This document shows, in pieces, positions 10,617 through 23,426 of a stretch of DNA of 52,500 bases (positions within the stretch are counted from its first letter, which is position 1; every line of letters starts with the position of its first letter). The stretch comes from Neocallimastix lanati (nom. inval.) (Eukaryota; Neocallimastigomycota; Neocallimastigomycetes; Neocallimastigales; Neocallimastigaceae). A program made the position numbers and the translations under genes. The stretch is taken from positions 867,501 through 920,000 of the forward strand of contig JACVTC010000066.1 in assembly GCA_016946835.1 (NCBI GenBank), written 5' to 3'. The notes beneath the pieces were generated by a model. It was not told the DNA's origin. It searched no databases and worked only from the letters and a program-made list of their open reading frames with translations.

Positions 10617-11785
10617 TATAAAAGAAATGAAAATGTTCAAATTTTTTAGTTCTTCACTTTTACAAGTCAAAAAAAAAAAAAAAGGGAGTTAAAAAATATA
10701 TATAAAAAAATAAAATAATTTTTAAAGTTGATAATATAAGAAATTTATTATGTAATACAATAAGATGAGTTAGGCCCTTAGTAAAAGAAGAAAGAAGTAA
10801 TTTTATAGTTTCAAAATGAAGTTTCAAAATGAAGAAAAGAGAAAAGAACAAATCTACCTTCTACTGGATAATTAAAGAAAGTTGAGAAAAAATAGTAAAT
10901 ATATAGTAAAAAGGAAAAATGATCTCTTCATTTATTAATTATGAAAATGAAACTAGAATGGGAATGAAATACTTCAACGGCAAATTTGTATCTTTTATTT
11001 TGAGCTAAAGAATTTTATTGGAATAGTTAAGGAAAAGAAGAAGAAGAAGAAAAATTAAGACTATGAAATCCTGAAGCTATTTTTATTTTCTTAAAAAATT
11101 TTTATATTATAAAAGTAAGAAGGAAGAATGATTCCAGTTCATTGAAGATTTAGTTCATTGAAGTATCCTTATTTTATAATATAGAAGCCGATCTCTTTTT
11201 ATTTGTAGCTCTTATGTTCTACTGAAATATATAAAAAAAATATAAGGCTAAAAAAGAAAAAAGGAAGATGAAGAAAATAAATATTTATATAATATTTTTT
11301 TTTTATTGTTGATTTATAAATTATGAAAGTTCTTTTTGTAAGTGAAGAAAAATAGGAAACTTATAAAAGAATAAAAAAAAAATTAAAACAAAATAAGCAA
11401 AAAAAAATTAAGCAAGCAAATAAATCAAAGAACGAATAAAAAAAAAAGTATATTACTATATTATGATATGTTAAAATTACTATTAAATGAAAATTTATAT
11501 TAAAAATAAAAAGAAAGATTAAAAAATAAAATGGGAATCTTTCATATAAAAAAATTATTAAATTCTATTTTTAAATAAAAAAATGGGTTTAATAAGATTT
11601 TAAATAAAATTAAAATACATAATTAATTTAAAAAACAAATATAAAAATTTTGAAAATAAAAATCAATAATAAAAGAAGTGACAAAATCAGAAAAAAAAAA
11701 AAGTAAAAAATTAAAAGTTAAAAGTTAAAAAAAATAATAAAGAAATTAATAAAAATGTTTTTTTTTGAAGGATAGTTAAAAACAA
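10617..11785 (+). repeat. Dispersed ~1.2 kb repeat, copy B
   Basis: It aligns by eye over its length with copy C, 3.23 kb to the right. Shared landmarks in order are: TTTAGTTCTTC, an A run followed by GGGAGTTAAAAAATATAT, AAATATTTATATAAT, TTCTTTTTGTAAGTGAA or similar, AAAGTATATTACTATATTATGATATGTTAAAA, and TTTTTTGAAGGATAGTTAAA. Both copies are degenerate and have no long open frame. It could be an old non-autonomous element or the remains of a repeated segment. Confidence 0.6.
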
Positions 11786-12229
11786 AACAAAACAAAAAGA
11801 AAATTTTTTTTATTAAATTTTGTGTTTATAATTAATGTGTTTTAAAATGATTTAATGAAATAAGATGTGTGTTAATATTGGTAATAACAATATAATGTGT
11901 TTATTAGTTTATTTATTATTTAATTAAAACATTATTTTTAAATAATTAAATTTTTGTGCTGTAAAGGTATTATCCTGTTAAACTTAGAGAGTAAAATAAA
12001 AGCAAATGGGAGATATAGTAATTGTATGTTGTATAAAATTATAAAATTAAAATGTAACATTTTATTAATTATAATTTATAAATTAAAGTAGTTTTTTTTT
12101 TCCATTATATATATTTATCAATAAATTATAAAATATATGTATATAAAATGCATATTATATATATAAAATATTATTATTAACCCATGATACTAGTATTTTA
12201 TGACATTTAAAAATAATTTAAAAATCCAA

Positions 12230-12269
<40 letters not shown>

Positions 12270-13474
12270 TTTTATATTTCATTTTTTTATTATTATTATA
12301 TATAAAAAAAATATGAAACTACCTAAAATTCAATATTTATTGGGGGAATGATCGTAATTAATACTGATTATTGAAGAATTTTAAATTAAATTATATATCA
12401 AATAATAAAAGAAAAAAAAAAATAGAAGAGATGAAAGTAGTAATTGAATTATAAAATAAATGGTGATATAAGAAAAAAAAATCATAAAAATAAGAATTGA
12501 AAGTGAACTTAATGAAAGGCATTATTCTTTTTAATATATTATTTATTTTATTTTATAAATATATTATTATTTTTATTTATTTTATATTAAGAAAAATTTA
12601 ATAAATATTTAAAAAAAAAAAAAATAATAATAATAATAGAAATAAATATATAAATAAATTTATAATAATTTTCAATTTATATTTTAATAAAATAAAATTT
12701 AAAGAAAAAATTTTATATATTTATTTTAATTAATTTTCAATTAAAAAAAAAAAAAAAAAAAGAAAATAAATAATATAAAAATATATATCTATATTATAAA
12801 ACTATTATAAAATCATCAAAAATTATTAATTATTGACATAATTTATACATATATAAAAAAAAATTAATATTTATGGAAAGCTTTTGTATAATAAAAAAAT
12901 TATATATTATTATTATTATTATTATTAATATTAATTATTATTAGTTATTATTATTATTATTAGTTATTATTATATTCATTGTTATTGAGTATTTATTAAT
13001 TCATAGCTTAAAAATGATTTCTTATTAAATAAATGATATAATAATGATTATATCATAAAAATGTTATATGAATAAAAGAAAAAGAGTTATAGAGTACATA
13101 TTAACTTTTTTAATATCAATAATAATAATATATATATATATAAAACTAATTTAATATCATTAATTTAAAAGATAAATGAAATTAAAAATAGTTAATAATA
13201 AATTCAGATTTCAAATAATGATTATTAAATATTTATATTTTTATCATTTTAATATATAGTTATATTTATATTTAATTATTATAATTTTTTTATTTCAGCT
13301 AAATTTTTTTTTAATAATAATTATATATTAAATGTATAATAAAAAAATATCAATAATAAAAGTTAAAAAATAAAAATAAAAATAAAAATAAAAAAAAAAG
13401 AAAAGAAAATATAAACATTAAAATTAAAATAAAAAAAAAATTTTTTTTTATATTAAAAAAGAAAATTTTAAATT

Positions 13475-13542
<68 letters not shown>

Positions 13543-13847
13543 ATATTTCAATTTAACAAATATAGAATTATTTAATTAAATTTAAAATTTAATTATTGAA
13601 AATAAATAAATTAAGAAAGTATTAAATGATGATCATGAATGATTCAATTCCAAAAATAATAAATTAATATTAATGTAGGTATGTATGGTATACACCATAT
13701 TTTATATAATAATTTATTAAAAAATAAAAAAAAAAAAAAAAAAAAAAAAAAATTAAAATTTAATCAATGACCATATTTAATAATAATTCAAAAAAGTTAA
13801 ATATTAATTTCAAAAAAAGATGAAAAGAAGAAAGAAAGAAAAAAAAA
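11786..13847. other. AT-rich DNA, no gene seen
   Basis: Contains TA repeats (12239-12262), an AAAT satellite at about 13475-13544 and poly(A) at 13727-13752. Similarity between 11960-12060 and 15190-15260 (AAATGGG-GATAT... then TTGTATAA) hints that the B/C repeat may extend further right. No gene is supported. Confidence 0.45.
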
Positions 13848-15016
13848 AATATAAAAGGAGTAAAAAATAACATCAATTTAGTTCTTCGCTTAAAAAGCCA
13901 AAAAAAAAAAAGGGAGTTAAAAAATATATATTAAAAAAAAAATAATTTAATAATTGTGTTAATAAAAATAAAAGTTATATAAACGGTAAAATGAATTAGC
14001 TTAAAATGAAAAAAAAAAGAAATGTTAAAGCCGTTAAAGCCATGAAAAATAAGAAAAGATGTTCTCACGAAAAGAAGAAGAAATATTTATTTATCTGTTT
14101 TAAGGAGATAAACTAAATAATGAAGAAAGAAGAAGTAATAAGGAAGAAAATTTGTGGAGAATCTCTTTTTTAAGGATAAAGTATTTGCACTTTAACAACT
14201 ACTTATTTTTTTTTTTATGAACTGAGCTTAAAAATTTTATTGGAAGAAAAAAAGGTGAAAATTGAAATTAAGGATACTTAATTTTTATTGACCGATAATC
14301 ATTATATATCCGTATTTTGAACCTTCTATTTCTCTCTTACGTATTAATTATAAAAAAGAATATGAATGAATGATATAATTTAGTCATATGCTCTCTTTAT
14401 AATAATATAACCTTTAAAAAAATTGTTTTTGTAATTGAATATAAATTATAATAACATGAAAAAAAAAGGAAGAAAGAAATATTTATATAATAATTTTTTT
14501 ATTAATGAATTTTTAAATTAAAAAAATTCTTTTATAAGTGAAAAAAAAAAAGCTTATAGAAGAAAAAAAAAATAAATAAATCGAAATTAAAAAAGATTTA
14601 TAGGAAAATATAATTTTCGTACTTTAAAAAAAAAAAAAATAAGGACGAAATTAAAAAAAATATATATATATAAAAAGTATATTACTATATTATGATATGT
14701 TAAAAATTACTATTAAATGATATTATTTTAAAAAAAAATTAAAGAAAGAATTTTTTAAAAAAAAAAAATTAAATCAAAATAATAAATTTTTAAAACCGTT
14801 CATAGTTATTATTAAATACTATTTTTGATTAAAAAATGGGTTTAATGGATAATGTGAAGATTTAAAAATAAAATAAAATAAAAAAATTAATAAAAACAAA
14901 AACTCAAACAAAAACTAAAACAAAAAAATACAAATAAAAAAAATGTAATATAACATGAAAATAATTAAAAAAAAAATAATAAAAAATAAAAATGTTTTTT
15001 GAAGGATAGTTAAACA
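13848..15016 (+). repeat. Dispersed ~1.2 kb repeat, copy C
   Basis: Counterpart of copy B in the same orientation. The GGGAGTTAAAAAATATAT, TATATTACTATATTATGATATG and GAAGGATAGTTAAA landmarks occur in the same order and at similar distances. It is degenerate and non-coding. Confidence 0.6.
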
Positions 15017-15460
15017 AAAAAAAAAAAAAAAAAAGAAATGTTTTGCACTATTATGAATTTATTTAAAATTTTTGTGTTTAAAAAAGAAAAAATTATATAT
15101 ATGTATATTTAAAAAGGGAATGTTTTACAATTATTGTTATTTTTTTTTTTTTAATTGAAAAAAAAAATTTTTTTTTTATATTTTTTGTTAAATTGTAAAT
15201 GGGTGATATTTAAAATAATAAAGAAAAAAGTGGATTACATTTTTTTGTATAATTTGAAAGAAACTTTTTAATTAATATATCATTTGCCGTCTTAGTACAA
15301 TACAAATAAATGTTGATTATATAATTAGTTTTTTTTTTTTTTTTTTTATTTTAAAAGTTAAAAAAATACTAATCCTTTATTATGTTATCAATATCTTAAA
15401 AAAAAAATTATGCAGTTTTCAATAACAGTTTTTTTGTGATACTTTTTTTTAATGTGTTTT

Positions 15461-15497
<37 letters not shown>

Positions 15498-15623
15498 ATA
15501 AAAAAGATGGAATAAAAATTAGGATAAAGTATAGGACAGCAGAATATTCTTTTAATTCATAGAAATTAAAAAAAATTTTTTTTTTCTTAATATGTATCTT
15601 ATTAATATTTATTTATTTTATTT

Positions 15624-15912
15624 ATTTTATTTTATTTTATTTTATTTTATTTTATTTTATTTTATTTTATTTTATTTTATTTTATTTTATTTTATTTTAT
15701 TTTATTTTATTTTATTTTATTTTATTTTATTTTATTTTATTTTATTTTATTTTATTTTATTTTATTTTATTTTATTTTATTTTATTTTATTTTATTTTAT
15801 TTTATTTTATTTTATTTTATTTTATTTTATTTTATTTTATTTTATTTTATTTTATTTTATTTTATTTTATTTTATTTTATTTTATTTTATTTTATTTTAT
15901 TTTATTTTATTT
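15624..15912. repeat. TTTAT pentanucleotide satellite (~58 units)
   Basis: About 290 bp of uninterrupted TTTAT. It opens a spurious frame of repeating FILFY that is not a gene. Confidence 0.95.
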
Positions 15913-16420
15913 TTTAAATTAGAAATAATTATAATAATTGGAATGTGCGACTTATAGTTGAATTATTATTATTATTATTATTATTATTGTTATTGTTGTT
16001 ATTATTTTTTATGCGATCTTTTGCTGCATTCTATTTAGGAATATTTTGCTTAGCATATACATACATGCATGCATGCATACATTTATATTCACAAAATATA
16101 TAATATATACATTTTAAATAAATGAAAGTAAAAAAAAAAATAACAAAAAAAAAAAAAAAAAAAAAAGGATACTGAAGATAAAAAGTTTAAATTAAAATAC
16201 AACCATAATAATATAATAATATATAAAAAATATATATATATAAACAACAAAATTAAAACTTTTTTTTTTTTTATTTTTATTTTCATTTTAAAGTTTAGAA
16301 ATAAAAACTTATTGCTGCGTAATAGATTATATAGATGAATATGAATATAAATAAGAACAAATAAAAAAAAAAAAAAAAGAACAATTAAATAATTTCTGTA
16401 ATTTTTCTTCTTTTCCTTTT

Positions 16421-16477
<57 letters not shown>

Positions 16478-16509
16478 CACTTAATAATCCCCTTTGTTGA
16501 TGTATTTAC

Positions 16510-17315
16510 GATAATAATATTAGCTGATTTTTTTTTTTTGCTACTTTATTAGATGTTTCTTTCACTAAAAGTTTCTGTTGCTATTTTTGTTGCTTCTTTG
16601 GTTGCTGTTTCTGTTGATGATACATCAACAAATTCACCTATTATTTTATTAAATAAACCTGCTGCTTTACCGGTTACATCTTTAGCAATTTCTGAAGAGA
16701 TATCTTTTATTTTATTTAATGAATTAGTATCAATAGCTGATTTAATGACTTCAGAACTCGATGAAACTATTTTCTTTGGTGTAGTTGAAGAAAAGGTACT
16801 CTTAATGGAATGAGCTATTCCTTTAATTACATCATTATTAACAATCATTGTAACAGTACTATTACTACAGTCTGTACCTTACTTGATTGATCTTTAAGAA
16901 TTGGAACAGTACTAAATAGTGTTGAATTAATGGCATTAATGATTTGAGAAGTTTTATCTATAATGACAGGACTAGAAGATGAAATTACTCCATATGTAAA
17001 GTTAAAAACACTTTTAGTATTATCAACAATAAAAGTTTCTGTTTGATTATAGAAGGCATTAATTTTTTCATTACTTAATTTCACGACATATTTTATTATA
17101 TCATTGACTAAGGGTATGGATTCTGTGGGAGGCAAGGAGGATTTTCTTTGAAATATTGATTTTACATTATTTACTATCAAATTTCTATAGTAATTACTAC
17201 AATAGAGGAATACAATAATGTTTACAAATATAATAAAATAAACGAGTCCCTTTAAATGTTTTTTCAAATTCTTTTTAATTGAGTATTCATTCAATTGACC
17301 AATTGTAATACTTTA
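16510..17315 (-). pseudogene. Truncated, frameshifted copy of the 632-aa membrane-protein gene
   Basis: It reads as the C-terminal half of the intact neighbour at 18574-20472. Near 16852-16875 one base is missing relative to the parent, which splits it into two overlapping frames (16549-16848 and 16845-17294). Near 16565 an extra A ends the frame early (FSERNI). Two in-frame gaps remove the parent residues around 365-393 and the PIPP stretch. Upstream, homology stops near 17315, where the sequence jumps straight into what lies 5' of the parent gene, so the Asn-rich N terminus and the start codon are gone; the upper frame opens only with TTG. It has no plausible start and is not functional as a protein. 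Confidence 0.85.
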
Positions 17316-17490
17316 TTATTTAATGTATTTAAACGTAATGTAATACATGAAATATAAAAGCCACAATATATTAATATAAAAACATTTAATTTTGATATAC
17401 TTATTAATAAAATAGACATAATGATAAACTATAAATTCCTATATTTATTAATAAAATAGACATAATGATAAACTATGAATTCCTGACTCT
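17290..17490 (-). repeat. Dispersed repeat family, copy 1
   Basis: On the minus strand it begins TAAGAGTCAGGAATTCATAG next to a TAA microsatellite. It then repeats a 45-bp block (ATTATGTCTATTTTATTAATAA-type) and runs on through AAATGTTTTTATATTAATA toward TACATTACGTTTAAATACATT. The copy at 20865-21005 (minus) is the corresponding piece of the segmental duplication. Confidence 0.5.
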
Positions 17491-17493
17491 TAT

Positions 17494-17731
<238 letters not shown>

Positions 17732-17837
17732 TGATTATTCATTATTATTCATTATTCAACTAGTGTTGTTACGTTTAACAAAATTATATATATGTATATA
17801 TATATAAAATTAAAAAAATAAAAAATAAAAAGTTTAT

Positions 17838-17887
<50 letters not shown>

Positions 17888-18110
17888 TCTTTTTTATTAT
17901 AAAAATACCTTTTTTCCAGTCATAACTATTTTTGATAAGAAAAAAAAAAAAAAAATTTAAAAAACTAAACATTTTAAAAGAGAGTAAAAGAGAGACACAA
18001 AACTATATTTTATTACTTTATATTTTTTTTTATTATTATTATCAATCTCTTTATTTCTTCCTTTATTTTTTTTTTTTTTTTTTTTTTTTATTTTATTTTT
18101 TTTTATTTTT

Positions 18111-18203
18111 ATTTTAAAGTTTAGAAATAAAAATTTATTGCTGCGTAATAGATTTTATAGATGAATATGAATATAAATAAGTAAATAAGAATAAATAATA
18201 AAA

Positions 18204-18234
<31 letters not shown>

Positions 18235-18254
18235 ATAATTTCTGCTATTTTTTT

Positions 18255-18300
<46 letters not shown>

Positions 18301-18344
18301 AAATTATATGTTTCAAACAAAACAAAATAAATTTGTTATTTTTA

Positions 18345-18398
<54 letters not shown>

Positions 18399-20651
18399 TT
18401 TATTTTATTATTATTATCATTATTATTATTTTAATTATTTTTATTTTTACTTTTTTTTTAATTTTTTTATTATTTTTTTTTTAACGGTTATTTATTCATT
18501 ATTCATAATAAAAAGCTTATTTTATCTGCTTATTTATTTATTCATTTTTATTTTTATTTTTATTTTTTTTTGATCATTGTCTTTTATTATTTAAAAGTTT
18601 ACCAACATTTCTAAAGAATGATTTTAAACTATTTTGATCCGTGGGGACGACCTTCGTCACCTTTGTTGATGTATTTTCGATAATAATATTAGCTGATTCT
18701 TTTGCTACTTTATTAGATGTTTCTTTCACTAAAGTTTCTGTTGCTATTTTTGTTGCTTCTTTGGTTGCTGTTTCTGTTGATGATACATCAACAAATACTC
18801 CTATTATTTTATTAAATAAACCTGCTGCTTTACCGGTTACATCTTTAGCAATTTCTGTGGAGACATCTTTTATTTTATTTAATGAATTAGTGTCAACAGC
18901 TGATTTAATGACTTCAGAACTCGATGAAACTATTTTCTCTGGTGTAGTTGAAGAAAAGGTACTCTTAATGGAATGAGCTATTCCATTAATTACATCATTA
19001 TTAACAATCATTGTAACGGTACTATTAATAGCAGTCTGTATCTTACTTGATTGATCTTTAAGAATTGGAACAGTACTAAATAGTGTTGAATTAATGGCAT
19101 TAATGATTTGAGAAGTTTTATCTATAATGACAGGACTGGAAGAAGAAATTACCCCATATGTAAAGTTATAAACACTTTTAGTATTATCAACAATAAAAGT
19201 TTCTGTTTGATTATAGAAGGCATTAATTTTTTCATTACTTAATTTCACGACATATTTTATTATATCATAGATACTATGATGAGCCACTATTGTATAGGCA
19301 CCCATAATTTTACTATTAATATCATTCATAGTAGTACTTTCTGTTGGGCTTACTAAGGGTATGGATTCTGTGGGAGGAATTGGTGGTGGCAAGGAGGATT
19401 TTCTATGAAATATTGATTTTACATAATTTACTATCAAATTTCTACAGTAATTACTACGATAGAGGGATATAGTAATAATTACGAATAAAATAAAATAAAT
19501 GAGTCCCTTAAATACTTTTTCAAAATCTTTTAATTGAGTAATTATCCAGTGGAACAATTTTAATACTTTTACTGAACCATTCACACTCGTATTTACTACA
19601 ACACAAAATATGGAATATGAATACTTTACAATCACGGATGCCACACGTACTGTTGAATTTTCATGTTGACAACCTTTATTAAGTGTATGTTCTATATAAT
19701 CAAAAAAGGAATTGTTAAAAACATTGTAGTTGGTATTATAATTAAAAATGGTAGTATTATGGATGTTTTCTTCAATTTTAACATTGTTAGTTTTTGTATT
19801 AGTAGTAGTATTTGTGGTATTGTTTATTTGATTATTTTCGTTAATTGTAACTTCATTATTAGTTCTATTTATTTCATTATTTTGATTAATGGTAATATTA
19901 ATATTATTTAATACGATAGATCCTGAATTTTGTCTTGAAAGTGCTGAACTAATACTAGAAAGTATTGATTCTAGACTGTGATTAGAAAAATTAAAATTAT
20001 TTACAATGTTATTATTACTACTAGTATTTGATAAGCCTTCTAAATTAGTATCAGTCGCATTTATCGTTAAATTGTTATTACCGTTACTATTATAATCATT
20101 AGAATTGGTATTACTATTATTATTATCATTAGATATTAAATTTTCATTTTCATTATTATCATTAGTTTCATTACCATTATTATTATTGATATTGTTATTG
20201 ATATTTTCCTTTGGAACCTGATTTTCTTGTTTTTCTTCAGTATTATTCTCTGTAGTATTCTGCTGGGTAAGTAATTCGTCTTCTTTTTTAGAATGGCTAT
20301 CTTCATTACAATTCAATTCAATGTCTTCAATTTCTATATCATCTTTATTTACAGGATTTCTTTTTCGTAAATTATTATTAGTATCATCTTTAAAACTATT
20401 AAAAGTTACATTATTAGTTTCATTATTGCTATTGATATTCTTAATGAGTTTTTCATTTTGATTTTCATTCATATTTTTAATTATTTTTTAATAATAATTA
20501 TTGATTATTTTTTTTATAACGAAAATGAATATTATATTTTATATATATAATTTATACTTTTTTTATATATATATATTTTTTTTAATAAAAAAAATAATCA
20601 ATTATATATATTATTAAAAATATACAATAAAGCTCTTTATATTTTAAGTAA

Positions 20652-20692
<41 letters not shown>

Positions 20693-21320
20693 AAGATTTA
20701 ATACTTTTAATATAATATTTTCAATATTTTTTTTTTAAAAAAAAAAAAATATTATTAAAAAAAAATATATATTATATATATATATAGAATTCTTTTTAAT
20801 TATATATTGTTCTCATAAATATTATTTCAATTATTCAATTATTTATTAGAATATGTGTATATGTGATTAATGTATTTAAACGAAATGTAACACAAATAAC
20901 ATATAAGCCACAATGTATTAATATAAAAACATTTAATTTTGAAATAATTAATAATTACTTATTAATAAAATAGACATAATAAACTATAAATTCTAACTCA
21001 TAATAATTATTATTATTTATTATTATTCATTTATTCAATTATTTAATTATTTTTATTTTTATTAATGAAGTTTCGAACTATATTAATTATTTAATATTTT
21101 CTATTCAATTATTCAATTATTTTAACTATGATAATATTTTTAAACATTATTAAATAATATTAAATATTAAAAAGAATTTATTTTTATTTTTTATAGATTA
21201 AATATTTAAATTAAAATTTAACCTATTATTTATTATATATTTAATATATATATATTTTTTTTAATTTATAAATTCATATTATTATTAATTTATAACAACT
21301 ATAGTATTGTTACGTGTAAC

Positions 21321-21351
<31 letters not shown>

Positions 21352-21455
21352 ATTAAAAAAAATAAAAAATAAAAGGTTGATTTTTTTTTTTTTTTTTTTC
21401 AATATATAATCTTTTTTATTATATAAATACTTTTTTCCAGTCATAACTATTTTTT
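18111..21455. repeat. Right copy of the tandem segmental duplication
   Basis: The longer, better preserved copy. It contains the intact 632-aa gene with about 460 bp of its 3' flank and 980 bp of its 5' flank, and matches 16285-17933 at both ends. Confidence 0.85.
18574..20472 (-). CDS. Asn-rich, single-span membrane protein of unknown function
   Basis: 632 aa, one exon, with a clear ATG at 20472. I do not recognise the family. Residues 1-265 are low-complexity, rich in Asn, Thr, Glu and Ser, with many N-x-S/T sites and a possible amphipathic helix LESILSSISSALSR at 167-180. Residues about 270-312 are mixed, with one weakly hydrophobic stretch (SIFCVVVN). The strongest membrane segment is about 314-329 (LIYFILFVIITISLY), followed by basic residues (R329, R334, K342, R347, K348) and a PPPIPP turn at 352-357. 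Residues 395-600 look helical and amphipathic, with repeated short units such as KIVSSSSEVIKSA, NKIKDVSTEIAKDVTGKA and NKVAKESANIIIEN. There is no signal peptide. The basic side after the span suggests that the C-terminal half is cytosolic; this is inference. The degenerate tandem copy to the left suggests an expanding family. Confidence 0.8.
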   Translation of the reverse strand: MNENQNEKLIKNINSNNETNNVTFNSFKDDTNNNLRKRNPVNKDDIEIEDIELNCNEDSHSKKEDELLTQQNTTENNTEEKQENQVPKENINNNINNNNGNETNDNNENENLISNDNNNSNTNSNDYNSNGNNNLTINATDTNLEGLSNTSSNNNIVNNFNFSNHSLESILSSISSALSRQNSGSIVLNNINITINQNNEINRTNNEVTINENNQINNTTNTTTNTKTNNVKIEENIHNTTIFNYNTNYNVFNNSFFDYIEHTLNKGCQHENSTVRVASVIVKYSYSIFCVVVNTSVNGSVKVLKLFHWIITQLKDFEKVFKGLIYFILFVIITISLYRSNYCRNLIVNYVKSIFHRKSSLPPPIPPTESIPLVSPTESTTMNDINSKIMGAYTIVAHHSIYDIIKYVVKLSNEKINAFYNQTETFIVDNTKSVYNFTYGVISSSSPVIIDKTSQIINAINSTLFSTVPILKDQSSKIQTAINSTVTMIVNNDVINGIAHSIKSTFSSTTPEKIVSSSSEVIKSAVDTNSLNKIKDVSTEIAKDVTGKAAGLFNKIIGVFVDVSSTETATKEATKIATETLVKETSNKVAKESANIIIENTSTKVTKVVPTDQNSLKSFFRNVGKLLNNKRQ

Positions 21456-22879
21456 TTTTTTATTTTTCATAAACAAAATTATTTTAATATATTTATAATA
21501 TTTTTTATTTTATTACTTTAAACCATTTACATTGACCATCATAATATTTAGAATTTAAAGAATTAATTTGACATTGATATTAATATATTTTTAGATTAAA
21601 ATAATAATAATAATAATAAAACAAAACAATAAACTTAATATTCAATAATATCCAATAAACTAATATTAATTACTAAAAATATATATATATATATATATAT
21701 AGATAGATAGATAGATCAAAATTTTCACCTGTATTATATTTTAAAAAAGTATAATTGAAAAAAATCTCTAAAAAGAATTTCTTTAAGTTTTATATTTATA
21801 TATTATTAAATATTAAAATCTATTATACTTTATTTTAAATTTCATCATAAAAAACTTTATATATATATATTTATTTTATCAATAAAAATGAAATAAATAA
21901 TTATGATTATATAGATATATTTAATAATAATAATAAAAAAAAAAAAAAAAAAAAGGTAATTAACTTTATGAAGTTTACAAAAAATTCTTTTAGCTTAAAA
22001 ATAAACTTAATTTTATTACTAAAAGAATATATTTTAAAAAAACTTTTTTTTTCCTTTTTTTATTCATCATATATTTTTAAAGAGATAATAATTAGTTGTT
22101 CCAAAGAAAAAAATTATATATATATATTATATTTAAAATTTAAAAATATGTCATCCATAGTTATTATTTAGAAAAAAAAAAAAAAAAATTCTCTTTAAGA
22201 AAAAATTTGAAGAAATTAATCTCAAAAAAAAAAAAAAAAAAAAAAAAATAATAATAATAATAAAAAAAATAAAAAAAAAAAGACTTTAATTTTATTTTTA
22301 TCATTATATATATATAATTATTATTAACTTTCATTTATAATTTTTTACTTCTCTGATTATCAATCCTTAAAAAAAATTACTCTATTTATTATTTATTAAC
22401 AATATAAATAAAATTATTTAACTTTTTTTTTTTTTTTTTTTTTTTTTTCTTTTTTTAATTATATATATGTTATAATAATTATACCATTTCACAAAGTTTT
22501 AATGTTAATTATTCCAATTCAACTTATAATATTTTAAAATAAATAAAATTAAAATAAATAAAATTAAATTAAATAAAATTAAAAAAAAAAAAAAAATAAA
22601 AAAAAAAAAAATAAAAATGAAAAAAAAAAAATAAAAAAAAAAATAAAAACAAAAATAATTAATTAATAAAAATAAAATTAGATAATTCTTTTACATTCTA
22701 TTATTGTTAAAAAAAAAAACTTGATATACATATATATATTATTATTAATGTAATAAATAACTTTATAAATAAATAAATATATATAAATATATATATTTAT
22801 TTGTTTTCCATCCTTAAATTTATTAAATAATAATTTGAAGTTATAAGGTGATCTCTAATCACACAAAAAATATATATTC

Positions 22880-22912
<33 letters not shown>

Positions 22913-23119
22913 TATAAAATATATTTTTATAATATCATCATAATGGTACCAGTATATCATTTCAACATAATATTATCAGTAGACATATACAAAGTTTGAT
23001 AAACGAATATTAAAAAAAAAAAAAAAATTGTTTTTTATTAATTAATTATACCAATTAATTATATTAGAATTTGTAGAATTGGTTGATAACTGTTTTTATT
23101 ATTTATTTTTATTATTTGC

Positions 23120-23156
<37 letters not shown>

Positions 23157-23426
23157 GATTATATATGTAAAATTAAAAATTAATATTAAAAAAAAAAAAT
23201 AATAATAATAATACCAATTACACGATAATATGTAATTTTTTTTAAATATATATATTTAAACTTGATAATTTCATATAATAATCTTTAATAAATATTAATA
23301 TTAATATAATAAACATATTAAATATATTTTATGAACATATTAAAAATAATATAATTATTATTATTAATTATTAAAAATAAAAATAAAAATAATTAAAATG
23401 TTTTATTTAGTTTATTTAGTATTTAT
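20473..23426. other. Intergenic DNA between the membrane-protein gene and the hydrolase gene
   Basis: Up to 21455 it belongs to the segmental duplication. The rest is A/T runs, TA and GATA tracts (21679-21717) and AAAAT repeats. A 67-codon frame at 21968-22171 has the composition of the surrounding non-coding DNA, so I do not call it. Confidence 0.5.

Noticed and set aside
10660-10851. 63-codon minus-strand frame
   Set aside because: It lies in the degenerate repeat copy B and is not kept open in copy C.
15592-15957. 121-codon frame repeating FILFY
   Set aside because: It is only a read-through of the TTTAT satellite.
21493-21565. Short minus-strand open stretch with two Cys and a Trp (CQINSLNSKYYDGQCKWFK)
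   Set aside because: Stops lie two codons before it and soon after, with no splice partner, so chance is the simpler explanation.
21968-22171. 67-codon Lys/Ile/Phe-rich frame
   Set aside because: Its composition equals that of the surrounding non-coding DNA and no domain or homologous copy is visible.
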